Source of the DNA: Fusicatenibacter saccharivorans
GTDB taxonomy: Bacteria; Bacillota; Clostridia; Lachnospirales; Lachnospiraceae
NCBI RefSeq assembly: GCF_015557635.1
Contig: NZ_JADNOP010000007.1
Span: 123,291 to 187,290 of the forward strand
Direction: 5' to 3'
DNA: 64,000 nt
The notes beneath the pieces were generated by a model. It did not search any database. It saw only the letters and a list, made by a program, of their open reading frames with translations, and was not told the DNA's origin. A program made the position numbers and the translations under genes. This document shows positions 33,231 through 43,170 of the stretch, one piece after another. How positions within the stretch are numbered: position 1 is the stretch's first letter; the number at the start of each line of letters is the position of its first letter.

Positions 33231-35069
33231 TTATTCCAGGTTCATGCACAATCCCCAATCCTGGTCATTGGCATACGGATCGGCAAAATCGGTTTTCTGG
33301 CCGTTGACGGAATACGGATACAGGTACGCACAGGTCGCTGTTCCATCCTCAAAGAACATGGACAGCACGCCGCGCAGGGAATGCTCACCGCGAATATTAT
33401 ATTCTTCGTTTCCGGTCAGGCGAGCGTAGCGCTTGAAGGTTCGACCGTTTTCTGCACTCCAGTAGTGCGGGAAAGTATCTCCGAAGACTCTGCGTTTTCC
33501 GAACCAGTAGCCGTCCCAGTGGCGGATTGCAGTTTCATGCAGATGGTAGTCCGGCTGCTGGCCGTCGAAGAGTTCGAGGACGGCGATCTGCTGCTCCGCT
33601 CCGCGCAGGTATTTTTCTTCCCCTGTCACTTCGTAAACCTGAAGAATGACTTCGGCCGCCGGCTGTACGATCGATTGTTCGTAATTTACTTCCGAAGCCG
33701 GATAAGCCGTTCCAATCTCAATCAGTTGATCAGCATGACATCGAAACAGATCTTTTACTGTTTTCAGATCCTCCTGTTCTCCTGCCTTTTCCAGCTCTTG
33801 ACAGAGCATCACAATCGGCATTTCAATCGGATAAAAACGGAATCCATCCTGTTCATAAAATTTCTCTGTGATATGAACTGCTGTCTTCAGATCTTCTTTT
33901 TCTCCCCACAGCTTCCAGCATTCAAGAAAGAATGTCACTGCCCATGGGTAGTTGTAAAGCCGGAAATAGCTGTTGTCTTTTCCTGAGCAGTTGCAAACAA
34001 GACCTGTTGCTGCATTTACCAGCTCGCGAAGATAGAATGCATGGTACTCACGAAGGCTCTGCTCCGCTTTTTCCCGGTCTTTTAAAAGATTCTGCTGCAG
34101 TGCCCGTGCAATCAGCACACCCATACCGGTACGCTCCCGTCCGGCATTGAAATCGTTTTCCGGCGTGCAGACGAGAATTTTTTCTTCGTTATCATACGGC
34201 AGATAGGCACCCTGCAGTTCTTTGATCTTTCCATGATACTGCTGGTGATCGACGATAAACGCACACCGTTTTGCCGCCAGTGTTTCCGGCCGCTCCTGCA
34301 CGAGAAGACGGCAGATGGTTTTCACCTCGTCGGCACAGATCGAAAGTACATACTCCCCTGTTTTTTCATTTTCAAACAGATATTCATAAACACCATTTTC
34401 CGTCTTTTCCAGCGATGTTCCGTTTACCGTTACATTTTCTGCCTGAAATACCGGTTCAATGGTTACCTTACTCGTCTCTCCCGGATAAATCACATACTGC
34501 TCCGCATCCACCAGAATCACCTGGGAAAATGCTCTTAATTTCTCCCGGAAATCTTCACGTCCCTGATGCGGAAATACTTTCCACTCCAGCTTCATTGTAT
34601 CTCCCGGCGCAAATTCCTGTGCGGACGGATGCAGCCAGAAGCAGCCTCTGTCATTGCTCTGCAGTTTCAGATCGCGCTCCACGCTGTAAGCGGAAAGACT
34701 GCCTTTTGTGAGCACCATTCCCAGATGCGGAGCCGCACCGCCCATGCGGAGCGCCATAATATAACTGGTATTCTCCCCACAGAAAACATGTGCATGACAC
34801 CGATAGTCACGGCAGGTCGCACTGTCCGTGTAACGATCCTGCAATGGAAATGAAACCCCAATACTTCCGGCATTTGTAAAATACGGATGCGCACCGTTGT
34901 AAGAAACCACAATCTTCGTTGTCAGCACATCTCCGTCTTTCTCATTCTGCACCTCAGCCGAAAACTCCGGCGGGCATTTTACCTCGGCGTATGGGAAATC
35001 CTCCCGCAGCCAGTTCATCTGTTTTGGATCTTTGGAAAATACAATTTCTTTCACATTCCCAACTCTCAT
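33231..35069 (-). CDS. Probable (alpha/alpha)-barrel carbohydrate enzyme, family not recognised
   Basis: A 612-aa soluble protein without a signal peptide. Residues 1-270 are beta-rich, with a sandwich-like end (GETSKVTIEPVFQAENVTVNG). Residues 300-600 are helical with aromatic-rich repeats (NYPWAVTFFLECWKLWGEKEDLKTAVHITEKFY, HETAIRHWDGYWFGKRRVFGDTFPHYWSA), as in six-hairpin glycosidases or polysaccharide lyases. Candidate acidic or His residues are in the last block. It stands in a xylan-sugar neighbourhood, so a role on uronic-acid or substituted oligosaccharides is possible, but that is inference. GGGGA is 9 bp before the ATG. Confidence 0.5.
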   Translation of the reverse strand: MRVGNVKEIVFSKDPKQMNWLREDFPYAEVKCPPEFSAEVQNEKDGDVLTTKIVVSYNGAHPYFTNAGSIGVSFPLQDRYTDSATCRDYRCHAHVFCGENTSYIMALRMGGAAPHLGMVLTKGSLSAYSVERDLKLQSNDRGCFWLHPSAQEFAPGDTMKLEWKVFPHQGREDFREKLRAFSQVILVDAEQYVIYPGETSKVTIEPVFQAENVTVNGTSLEKTENGVYEYLFENEKTGEYVLSICADEVKTICRLLVQERPETLAAKRCAFIVDHQQYHGKIKELQGAYLPYDNEEKILVCTPENDFNAGRERTGMGVLIARALQQNLLKDREKAEQSLREYHAFYLRELVNAATGLVCNCSGKDNSYFRLYNYPWAVTFFLECWKLWGEKEDLKTAVHITEKFYEQDGFRFYPIEMPIVMLCQELEKAGEQEDLKTVKDLFRCHADQLIEIGTAYPASEVNYEQSIVQPAAEVILQVYEVTGEEKYLRGAEQQIAVLELFDGQQPDYHLHETAIRHWDGYWFGKRRVFGDTFPHYWSAENGRTFKRYARLTGNEEYNIRGEHSLRGVLSMFFEDGTATCAYLYPYSVNGQKTDFADPYANDQDWGLCMNLE

Positions 35070-35326
35070 TTTTTATTTCCCCTTTCGTTTTTTCTTTGAT
35101 CCCGCTTTTTGAACTCCATGTAAAATTTATTTGCTGCTTTGATCATACTATATCTACATGCTCTTTTCTATATCTCTTTTTCCGTTTTACTTTATTTTTT
35201 CTTTCTTGCCGATAGTATTTTTTCTCAATTTTTGTTATACTGAAAATGTATGCGTATCAAACTCCGGCATTGCTCTTTCAAGCTGCCGACACATACATAA
35301 AATTCATAAAAGGGGGTATCTTTTTC

Positions 35327-36523
35327 ATGGATACGTATGTCATTTTAAAAGACCTGGCAATCATTATCGTATTCGCAAAATTGTTTGGTATTCTTGCCAG
35401 AAAATGCAAGGCTCCGCAGGTTGTGGGCGAGCTGATTGCCGGTATTGTCCTTGGACCCAGTGTGCTGGGACTTGTTCAGCAGTCTGACTTTCTCGCACAG
35501 ATGGCTGAGATCGGTGTCATTTTGCTGATGTTCTCCGCAGGTCTTGGCACCAGCCTGAAGGATCTGCTCCGCACCGGAGTGAAATCCCTGCTGATCGCCT
35601 GTGCCGGTGTTTTTGTTCCTCTCGTTCTTGGAGCCATCTTATACATGAGCTTTTATGGCTTCTCTGCTGTCGGAACGGAAGAATTTTACCACGCTGTTTT
35701 TATCGGTGTTATTCTGACTGCGACATCGGTCAGCATCACCGTACAGGCCTTGAAAGAACTCGGCAAGCTGAAAACAGAGGTTGGAACAACCATCTTAAAT
35801 GCAGCCATCATCGACGATGTCATTGGTATCATTGTGCTGACTGTTGTCATCGGTTTTAAAGATCCGACATCCAATCCGCTGAAAGTAGCAGCCTCCACCA
35901 TTCTGTTTTTTGCCCTTGCGATTGTGCTCGGTTTTCTCTGCTTTAAGCTGTTCAACCGCATGAACTCCGTATTTCCGCACACCCGCCGTCTCCCGATTCT
36001 GGGTCTTGCGCTCTGCTTCGGATTGTCCTACATTTCCGAAAAATATTTCGGCATCGCCGATATTACCGGTGCATACGTTGCGGGCGTTATCCTGTGTTCC
36101 CTCGATTCTTCCGATTACATCGAAGAAAAAATGGATATCAGCTCCTATATGATTTTCGGACCGATTTTCTTTGCAAGTATCGGACTCAAAACAACGCTCA
36201 GCGGCATGAACGAGAAATTCGTACTCTTTGCCATCTGTTTCGTCATCGTCGGCCTTGCCGCAAAAATCATCGGCTGTGGCCTGATGTCAAAGGGATGCGG
36301 CTTTACCTGGGGCGACAGCCTGAAAATCGGTGTCGGTATGATGACCCGCGGTGAAGTCTGTCTGATCGTTGCGCAAAAGGGTCTGAATGCAGGCTTTTTA
36401 TCCGGCGATTTCTTCAGTGCCGTGATTCTGCTGATTCTTTTCTCGAGTATTGCAACACCGATTATGCTGAAAATCTTATACGAGAAAATGCCGACGGCAA
36501 AAGATTCTGCAAAGGCATCCTGA
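35327..36523 (+). CDS. CPA2-family cation:proton antiporter
   Basis: A 398-aa membrane protein with about twelve helices, of the monovalent cation:proton antiporter-2 group (KefB/GerN/NapA type). Landmarks are QVVGELIAGIVLGPSVLGL near residue 30, the discontinuous helix with TATSVSITVQALKELG near 130, the AIIDDVIGIIVL Asp pair near 162 that carries protons and cations, and MMTRGEVCLIVAQKG near 340. There is no RCK/TrkA domain. The start at 35327 follows AGGGGG by 10 bp; an in-frame ATG at 35246 lacks a ribosome site. It is a single-gene unit ending in a strong terminator. Confidence 0.92.
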   Translation: MDTYVILKDLAIIIVFAKLFGILARKCKAPQVVGELIAGIVLGPSVLGLVQQSDFLAQMAEIGVILLMFSAGLGTSLKDLLRTGVKSLLIACAGVFVPLVLGAILYMSFYGFSAVGTEEFYHAVFIGVILTATSVSITVQALKELGKLKTEVGTTILNAAIIDDVIGIIVLTVVIGFKDPTSNPLKVAASTILFFALAIVLGFLCFKLFNRMNSVFPHTRRLPILGLALCFGLSYISEKYFGIADITGAYVAGVILCSLDSSDYIEEKMDISSYMIFGPIFFASIGLKTTLSGMNEKFVLFAICFVIVGLAAKIIGCGLMSKGCGFTWGDSLKIGVGMMTRGEVCLIVAQKGLNAGFLSGDFFSAVILLILFSSIATPIMLKILYEKMPTAKDSAKAS

Positions 36524-36537
36524 CTTTCCTTTTACCA

Positions 36538-36582
36538 AAACAGGGCGCTGTGCCATTTCCTGCACAGCGCCCTGTTTTTTTC
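36538..36582 (+). terminator. Strong intrinsic terminator after the antiporter
   Basis: CAGGGCGCTGTG pairs with CACAGCGCCCTG, then TTTTTTT. Confidence 0.92.
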
Positions 36583-36609
36583 GTATCAACCGGTAAGTTC
36601 TGATTTCTT

Positions 36610-38598
36610 CTACCACAGAATCTTCTCTGCCTCAGCTCCATCCGCAAACGGTCCCGGCATTGCTGCCACGCCGCGGTGCTCGCCAAGATAGTCCTGATCG
36701 AAGATAATCGTGCTTCCGTCCGGATCTTCGAATCTCTGCTCCGGCTCGAAGGCGTATCCTAAAATATCACTGTTGATAATTCCCGTCCGGAAATCCTTCA
36801 GGAACTCATACACGTTCGTCTTGATGGAATAGTGGCCGTCTTTTTCCACAAGTTCCACCTTAACCTGATTCTCGTTATCCATAAGATTTTCTTTTTCATT
36901 CACACACGCCTTTGCTCCGTTAAAGTAAGCGTTTCCGTTTACCCAAACCGGCAGATGACATTTATTGTGATACGGCTCCAGCTTGCTCATGTCGGCCGGT
37001 TTGTCCAGCTCAAAGTGGCTGATCCACTCGTCATAGGTCGGATACTCGTCGAACACATGCGTTCCGACCTCCTGGTTATCCTCCATCTTGAAGCCCATGT
37101 CCTCAACCGTTTCTGTTTCCTCAACCGGGTAATTCTGGATAAAGATGTTGTTGTAGAACCGGTCATCGCCATGCAGGAATGTCATGAATCCGGCAACCTC
37201 GGTACGGTGACGGATGTGATACGGCGTGTAACGGTCTCCTGTTCCGCCGCCAACTGCAGTTAATGAGCCAAGCATCAGATTGTGTACGCAGGCAATACCA
37301 TCGGTCGCCATACGAACGCTGACCGGTGAGAGCATAATGTTGTTATCGATCAGTGTCGGACCATGGCCAACCTCGATGAAAATATCCTGACTCATCATTG
37401 CGCCCTCTGCCTTTGGTGTTCCCTCCGGCGGGCAGTTGTCGTGCAGCAGGTTCTGGGTCAGGCGTGTTCCCTGTGCCTCCCAGTCGCACCAGATGCCCAT
37501 CGTGCAATGATGAATATGATTTCTTCTCATCACAACATCGATCGCTGCATGCATCTTGATACCGGAAATCTCGGCTCCGCCAAGCTGCTGCATATTGTTG
37601 ATGTTGTGAATGTGGTTGTCCTCGATAATACTGAACACACCGCCCATCCGTCCGACAATACCGGTCTGCTCACAGTGATGGATGTGGCAGCGGCGGATGA
37701 TATGGCTTCCGATGTTCTCCTTCGTCCAGCCGTGATACTGGCCGCGGCACACAGCATCACGCTCCATCTGGGTCGGGCTTTTTACGTGTTTTCTGGTAAA
37801 GTAATGGTCGTTCTCCGGATCGTAATATTTTCCGAGCGAAATACCGCAGCACTTGCTGTTGCTGACCTCACAGTCCTCAATAATCCATCCCTTCGACCAG
37901 TGCGGACCGATCATACCGTCCTGATAAGCAGCCGGCGGCGCCCATGTCGTTGCTGCCTTGCTGACATCAAATCCACTGAACGTAATGTAATTTACGCCTG
38001 TTTTCGACGGCATAAAGCAGTTCCGGCGCACGTTGATTTCTACTTTTTCCTCCGTCGGGTTTTTACCCTGGAAGTTTGCGTAGATGACCGTCTGATTTTT
38101 CTCTTTGTCCTGCTCGGTATACCATTTGTAAACCGACCACTCCGGCTCCCAGGACGGCGCATAAACCTCGCCCTTGATACACTCCTCGAGCGTCTCTGCC
38201 TCGTATAACTGGCGGTCATTCAGATAAACCGCGCCGGTATGGCGTACCACCGGTGCAAAATACCAGTCACCGCCGACCATTGTCGTGTATGGGTTATAAT
38301 TGCCAAAAACTCCGTTGTCTACACGGCATACCCACACATTATCTTTGTAATGCTCCCAGTCATTCATCGTTTCCGCACCGGTGATCTTTGCGCCGAGCGG
38401 CTTCTCACTCTTATAGATGATTCTTTCATTCTCGGTTCCGCCGTTGACCGGATCAACATATTCATGGTAAATACCAGGTGCAACCAGAACTTCATCTCCT
38501 GCCTTTGCAATTTTTGCCGCATCGTTGATGAACTTGAACGGCATCTCTTTTGTTCCGTTTCCATTCTTCGGAGCGGAATTATTGACATAGTAAATCAT
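36610..38598 (-). CDS. GH120 beta-xylosidase, copy 1
   Basis: A 662-aa right-handed parallel beta-helix enzyme. The order of motifs agrees with my memory of Thermoanaerobacterium XylC, the type member of GH120: AGDEVLVAPGIYHEYV (33-48), VIYANFQGKNP (171-181), TWAPPAAYQDGMIGPHWSKGW (218-238), GSHIIRRCHIHHCEQTGIVG (297-316), and GIWCDWEAQGT (368-378) with Asp372 as nucleophile and DIFIEVGHGP (405-414) with Glu409 as acid/base. No signal peptide. The start at 38598 has GGAG upstream. It lies 125 bp downstream of copy 2 on the same strand, with a T-rich spacer. Confidence 0.88.
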   Translation of the reverse strand: MIYYVNNSAPKNGNGTKEMPFKFINDAAKIAKAGDEVLVAPGIYHEYVDPVNGGTENERIIYKSEKPLGAKITGAETMNDWEHYKDNVWVCRVDNGVFGNYNPYTTMVGGDWYFAPVVRHTGAVYLNDRQLYEAETLEECIKGEVYAPSWEPEWSVYKWYTEQDKEKNQTVIYANFQGKNPTEEKVEINVRRNCFMPSKTGVNYITFSGFDVSKAATTWAPPAAYQDGMIGPHWSKGWIIEDCEVSNSKCCGISLGKYYDPENDHYFTRKHVKSPTQMERDAVCRGQYHGWTKENIGSHIIRRCHIHHCEQTGIVGRMGGVFSIIEDNHIHNINNMQQLGGAEISGIKMHAAIDVVMRRNHIHHCTMGIWCDWEAQGTRLTQNLLHDNCPPEGTPKAEGAMMSQDIFIEVGHGPTLIDNNIMLSPVSVRMATDGIACVHNLMLGSLTAVGGGTGDRYTPYHIRHRTEVAGFMTFLHGDDRFYNNIFIQNYPVEETETVEDMGFKMEDNQEVGTHVFDEYPTYDEWISHFELDKPADMSKLEPYHNKCHLPVWVNGNAYFNGAKACVNEKENLMDNENQVKVELVEKDGHYSIKTNVYEFLKDFRTGIINSDILGYAFEPEQRFEDPDGSTIIFDQDYLGEHRGVAAMPGPFADGAEAEKILW

Positions 38599-38723
38599 TT
38601 CTCTATACTCCTTTTTGTTATAGTAAAACCCGAAAACACTGCAAAAAAGGCTGTGACGCAATCATTCACTCTCTGCGGCGCTGAATTTTTTACGCTATTT
38701 TTTTGCGGGTCTATAGAATTTCT

Positions 38724-40748
38724 TTACGATAATGCTTCTTCCGCAGCCTCTTTTGATGCAAACGGGCCCGGCAGCGGATGAATGCCCTGACGGTTTCCGA
38801 AGTAGTCATATCGGAACACGATCGGCGTTCCATCCGGATTCTCATATTTCTGTTCCGGCTCAAATGCCATGCCAAGCGTCTCCGTTGAGATCACTGCACA
38901 GGCATTCTGCGGCAGATAATCGTAAACATTGGTCTCCAGTTTCCATTTTCCGTTCTCTTCTTTTACACCGATGGTGATTTCATGCTCGGTATCCACTACA
39001 GCGTCCTGTTCCTGCTCCGCCGGCTTCGCCCCATTGAAGTAAACGTTGCCGCCAAGCCATACCGGCAGCTTCTCGTAATACAGATCCGGCGACTTTCCGG
39101 AGCCCATTCCGCAGTAGCCCTCAAATCTTGCCACGTACTCCTCCAATGTCGGATATCCGCTGTACGGTGCGGTTCCTGCTGTCAGATTTCCGTCATCCCA
39201 CTCATTATCTCCGGTCAGTTTACGGATTTCTTCCATTCCCGCACGAACCGGCTTCTGGATGAAGATATTATTGTAGAACCGGCAGTCACCGTGAAGAACT
39301 GTCATAAATCCGTTGATCTCCGTGCGATGCGGCACATGGTACGGTGTGTAGCGCGGCGACGGCAGCTTGTCGGAGCCATTGTTGACACCTCGGCCGACAG
39401 CAGTAAACGATCCCGCGATCAGGTTATGTACTACCGCAACACCCTGTGTTGCCAGCTTCATAGCGCGGTCCGAAAGCAGTACGTTATTATCCACCAGCGT
39501 CGGTCCGTGGGAAATTTCAATAAAGATATCCTCGCCGATACCGTCCATACCTTCTGGATTTGCATTTTCCTCGTTCGGCAGCGTATTGTCATGGAACAGG
39601 TTCTGCGTAACACGTGTGCCCTGTGCCTGCCAGTCGAGCCAGAGGCCTCTCGTACAGTGATGGAAATGGTTTCTTCGAATGATCACATCGATTGCTGCAT
39701 GCATCTTGATGCCGCCGATCTCCGCACCCGCAAGGTTCTGTTTATTATTGATATGGTGAATGTGGTTATCCTCAATAATCGAGAACACACCGCCTAAGTG
39801 GCCTACAATACCCGTCTGTCCACAGTCGTGGATGTTGCACCGGCGGATGATGTGGCTTCCGATGTTTTCCTTTGTCCATCCCTCCCGCTGCGCCTGGCAG
39901 ATACAGTCACGCTCCGTCTGTGTACCATCTTTGAATTTCCATTTGAGCCATTTATTGTCATTGTTCGGCTGTCTGTATTTTCCAAGTGAAATGCCCGAGC
40001 ACTTCGAATCTGAAATCTCACAATCCTCGATGATCCATCCCTTTGACCAGTGCGGGCCGACCATTCCTTCCTGATATGCCGTCGGCGGAGCCCACTGGGT
40101 TGCCGCCTGTTTTACAACAAAGCCGGACAGCGTGATATAACCGATGCCCTCCTTCGATGGATAAAAGCAATTCTCGCGCACATTAATTTCCACCGTTTCC
40201 TCATTCGGGTTTTTCCCCTGGAAATTCACATAGAAAACGGTCTCATTCTTCTCTTCGTCCTGCTCCACATACCAGGTGTAAACCGTGAATGCCTGATCCC
40301 AGGATTTTTTATAGATCTCCGGCTTTTTCACCTGATCCAGACTTGTCACCTCATACATGGATTTTCCATTCAGATACACTTCTCCGGTATGTGCCGTGTA
40401 GGATGCGATAAACCAGTCACCGCTGACCAGTGTCGTATATGGATTGTAATCCCCAAACAATCCGTTCGAAACGCGCGCTGTCCACACATCACCTTCCAAA
40501 TGCTCCCAGTTATCCACAATTTCCGCACCGGTAATCACAGCTTTTCCCGGTTCCACAGAACGATACACAATTCTTGCATCCTCACATCCCGCATTCGCCG
40601 GATCTACATATTCCCGATATACGCCAGGCGCTACAAGCACCTCGTCGCCGGGCCTTGCAATTTTTGCCGCCTCGGAAATCGTCCGAAATGGATATTCCTT
40701 CTGCCCATTTCCGCTTCGCACAGCATTTCCATCTACATAAATCTGCAT
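38724..40748 (-). CDS. GH120 beta-xylosidase, copy 2
   Basis: A 674-aa tandem paralogue of 36610-38598, collinear along its whole length. Asp372 in LWLDWQAQGT and Glu411 in DIFIEISHGP fit the catalytic pair. The copies differ most in the segment near residues 260-280 and in the last 150 residues, so they likely prefer different xylo-oligosaccharides or substitutions. The start at 40748 with GAGAGG upstream is preferred to an in-frame codon at 40781. It faces the AraC gene at 41001, its likely regulator, across a divergent region of about 250 bp. Confidence 0.88.
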   Translation of the reverse strand: MQIYVDGNAVRSGNGQKEYPFRTISEAAKIARPGDEVLVAPGVYREYVDPANAGCEDARIVYRSVEPGKAVITGAEIVDNWEHLEGDVWTARVSNGLFGDYNPYTTLVSGDWFIASYTAHTGEVYLNGKSMYEVTSLDQVKKPEIYKKSWDQAFTVYTWYVEQDEEKNETVFYVNFQGKNPNEETVEINVRENCFYPSKEGIGYITLSGFVVKQAATQWAPPTAYQEGMVGPHWSKGWIIEDCEISDSKCSGISLGKYRQPNNDNKWLKWKFKDGTQTERDCICQAQREGWTKENIGSHIIRRCNIHDCGQTGIVGHLGGVFSIIEDNHIHHINNKQNLAGAEIGGIKMHAAIDVIIRRNHFHHCTRGLWLDWQAQGTRVTQNLFHDNTLPNEENANPEGMDGIGEDIFIEISHGPTLVDNNVLLSDRAMKLATQGVAVVHNLIAGSFTAVGRGVNNGSDKLPSPRYTPYHVPHRTEINGFMTVLHGDCRFYNNIFIQKPVRAGMEEIRKLTGDNEWDDGNLTAGTAPYSGYPTLEEYVARFEGYCGMGSGKSPDLYYEKLPVWLGGNVYFNGAKPAEQEQDAVVDTEHEITIGVKEENGKWKLETNVYDYLPQNACAVISTETLGMAFEPEQKYENPDGTPIVFRYDYFGNRQGIHPLPGPFASKEAAEEALS

Positions 40749-41000
40749 TTTTCGCTTACCTCTCACTTCTTCACTCTTCATAAACTTTTATTGTTTTTTG
40801 TGAATTTTCGCCAAAATCACATCACTCTTTTTCCGATTTCTGCCGTTCTTCACAATTTTCATATCTTAACCATAATACAGATCCTAGTAAAACACTACTT
40901 ATATATTGCCGATCATTGCCCAGATGTTTCGATTTTTTCTATATTTTTTCTCTCTTCTGTTGTATAATACCGTTTATCAGATACGGAGGATTCTTTTGCC

Positions 41001-41873
41001 ATGAAAAACGATTCGACTTCTTTTTTCGAAAACAATCATTTTGCTAACAGCTATGTTTACGATATCTCTATTTCGCATGTCCCCGCCTATTTCGGTCTGC
41101 ACTGGCATCACTATATTGAAATTGTGCTTGCACAGGATGACGGCATTATCTATGAAGTAAATGGAGAAACCTTTCCGCTGAAGCCCGGTGATCTTCTTTT
41201 TATCTGGCCCGGCGAGCTGCACGCTGTTTCCACAATCAACAGAGAACATCGCCTGATCATGCTTCAACTCGATGCAGATTTTCTGGAAAAACGCGTGGAT
41301 TTCCAGTCTGTTGCTTATCTTTTTTATCAGATCCGTCTTCTAAATCAGAACAACTTCCCGGAAATCGAAAAACTCCGCGGATTTCTGACAGAGCTGCGCA
41401 GGCTCTCCCTCTCCGGTATCAGTTTTTCCGAGCTGCGCGGATGCGTTCTGCTGTATCAGTTTTTTATTCTGCTCGGCGAAAATCTCTCCGTGCCGACCGA
41501 AACTGCCGCACCGCAAAAAACAGGCCATTCCGCACAGGTACACCGCCAGATGATTGCTGCATGTACCTGGATCTCGAGTCACTGCACCGAACCGGTTTCC
41601 CTGGAAGAAGCATCAAAGGTCGCCGGATTCTCCCGCTGCCATTTTTCCAAGCTGTTCCGCGCATACACCGGCCTCTCCTTCACGGATTTCGTCACCAGGG
41701 AACGGCTCCATATCGCCGAAAACCTGTTAAAAAAACCGGATCTCACGATCACCGAAGTGTCGCTCGAATCCGGTTTTAACAGTATTTCTACGTTTAACAG
41801 AGTCTTTTTGAAATCAAAAAATGTAAGCCCTACCGACTTCCGTCAGATGTACCTGCAATCCTATCAGAAATAG
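41001..41873 (+). CDS. AraC-family regulator of the GH120 genes (inferred)
   Basis: A 290-aa regulator. An N-terminal cupin sensor (GLHWHHYIEIVLAQDDG near 35, GDLLFIWPGELHAVS near 70) is followed by two C-terminal helix-turn-helix motifs (VSLEEASKVAGFSRCHFSKLF and LTITEVSLESGFNSISTFNRVF). Such proteins usually activate sugar genes on binding xylo- or arabino-oligosaccharides. It is divergent from the tandem GH120 genes. GGAGG lies 11 bp before the ATG and TATAAT is present near 40963. It ends 1 bp before the convergent oxidoreductase stop. Confidence 0.9.
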   Translation: MKNDSTSFFENNHFANSYVYDISISHVPAYFGLHWHHYIEIVLAQDDGIIYEVNGETFPLKPGDLLFIWPGELHAVSTINREHRLIMLQLDADFLEKRVDFQSVAYLFYQIRLLNQNNFPEIEKLRGFLTELRRLSLSGISFSELRGCVLLYQFFILLGENLSVPTETAAPQKTGHSAQVHRQMIAACTWISSHCTEPVSLEEASKVAGFSRCHFSKLFRAYTGLSFTDFVTRERLHIAENLLKKPDLTITEVSLESGFNSISTFNRVFLKSKNVSPTDFRQMYLQSYQK

Positions 41874-41874
41874 G

Positions 41875-42987
41875 CTATGAATTCGGCATGGCCTCCGGTC
41901 TTTCGCAGGTGGATGGAACCTTCTCAAATGCACCCGTTTCCGCACTCTTCATAATCTGATCGATCGTATCGAGTACGTGATATGCCATTTTGGCATTCGC
42001 ACGGTTTAGTCTGCCCTCTGCAATTGCTTCTGCCATCTCGGACGGACCGAGGCCGCGGCTGTTTTCGCTGTAGGCAAAGCCATAATCCAGCACTTCCGGA
42101 ACTGCCTGCTGTGTCCAGTCCTTCACGCCCGGAATGTAGACGATATCGCCGCCGAAATTGTTCGGGTCCACCAGCTTTAAAATACCTTTTTTGCCGTAAA
42201 TTGTGAATACCGCCTGATCGTTGATGGTGCTGTCGCCATTGACACAGAATGTGCCGGTCACGCCGTTTTTCATTTCCAGAATCGTGAAAGCCTGGCTCTC
42301 GTTGCTGTAGTCAAATTCCTGGCCGTATTCCGGGCTGTCCGGGACGACATTGACGCGCTTCGGCGCAAGGTTGCGCACGGAGGAAACGACACGGTCCACC
42401 GGGCCGAAAAGGCTGACGATGGCGGTCAGATAATAAACACCGAAATCGTAGCAGATACCGCCTCCCGGCATCCGCAGAAAACGGAAGATGCTCGCCAGCA
42501 AATCAAGATCGCGGTTTGCGCATGCTTCGAAAGATGTCACCTCGCCGATCAGCCCGTCGTCGATCGCTTTTCTTGCGGTCTGCAGTGCCGATCCAAGGAA
42601 GGTGTCCGGTGCGGAACCGAGATAGAGATGTTTCTCCTCTGCCAGCTCGATCAGTTTCGCTGCCGTTTCCGGTGCGAGGGTCATTGTTTTTTCAGTGTAA
42701 ACGTGTTTTCCGGCTTCCAGTGCCTGACGGATCAGCCCCTCGTGGGTCGGTGCCGGTGTCAGAATGACTACCATTTCAATCGACGGGTCTGCCAGAATTT
42801 CCTCGTAGGTACAGCCCTTGATGCCATACTGCTCTGCTTTCTTTTTCGCATGTTCAAGATGGCCTGCGCAGCATGCTGCTACCTCAAGATTCTCAAAGTT
42901 ATGAATCATGTTCGTCAGATAAATATCACTGATCGCTCCGCAGCCGACAACGCCGACTCTCATTTTTTTCGTTTCTGTTGTTCCCAT
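41875..42987 (-). CDS. Gfo/Idh/MocA-family NAD(P)-dependent oxidoreductase
   Basis: A 370-aa dehydrogenase with a Rossmann fold: RVGVVGCGAISDIYLTNMI near residue 11, VVILTPAPTHEGLIRQALEAGKHVYTEK near 75-100 with the EK(P-like) signature, and a C-terminal alpha/beta domain with ICYDFGVYYLTAIVSLFG near 180 supplying the usual catalytic D-x-x-x-H/Y type residues. Members oxidise sugars, inositols or sugar derivatives. It converges on AraC with stops 1 bp apart. Substrate unknown. No sign of an export signal. Confidence 0.9.
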   Translation of the reverse strand: MGTTETKKMRVGVVGCGAISDIYLTNMIHNFENLEVAACCAGHLEHAKKKAEQYGIKGCTYEEILADPSIEMVVILTPAPTHEGLIRQALEAGKHVYTEKTMTLAPETAAKLIELAEEKHLYLGSAPDTFLGSALQTARKAIDDGLIGEVTSFEACANRDLDLLASIFRFLRMPGGGICYDFGVYYLTAIVSLFGPVDRVVSSVRNLAPKRVNVVPDSPEYGQEFDYSNESQAFTILEMKNGVTGTFCVNGDSTINDQAVFTIYGKKGILKLVDPNNFGGDIVYIPGVKDWTQQAVPEVLDYGFAYSENSRGLGPSEMAEAIAEGRLNRANAKMAYHVLDTIDQIMKSAETGAFEKVPSTCERPEAMPNS

Positions 42988-43110
42988 TTGTAAAAATCCC
43001 CTTTACTCTTTGTTTTTTGATTCTGTTCTGATAAAAACCCTTATCTTTTTTATACAACGAAATGTCTGAAAAAACAAGCATTCCGGCTCATATTTCACTT
43101 TCAAAATGAA

Positions 43111-43162
43111 AAAACCGCCCACGGTTTCTGCAGATTCTCTGCATCACCGCGGACGGCCTTTT
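43111..43162 (-). terminator. Terminator of the FtsX-type ABC unit
   Basis: On the minus strand CCGTCCGCGGT pairs with ACCGTGGGCGG with an inner GCAGA/TCTGC stem, followed by TTTTTTC. Confidence 0.8.
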
Positions 43163-43170
43163 TCTGTTGT

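Noticed and set aside
36832..38781. Several plus-strand frames opposite the GH120 genes
   Set aside because: Antisense shadows of the conserved beta-helix coding sequence; no ribosome sites or domains.
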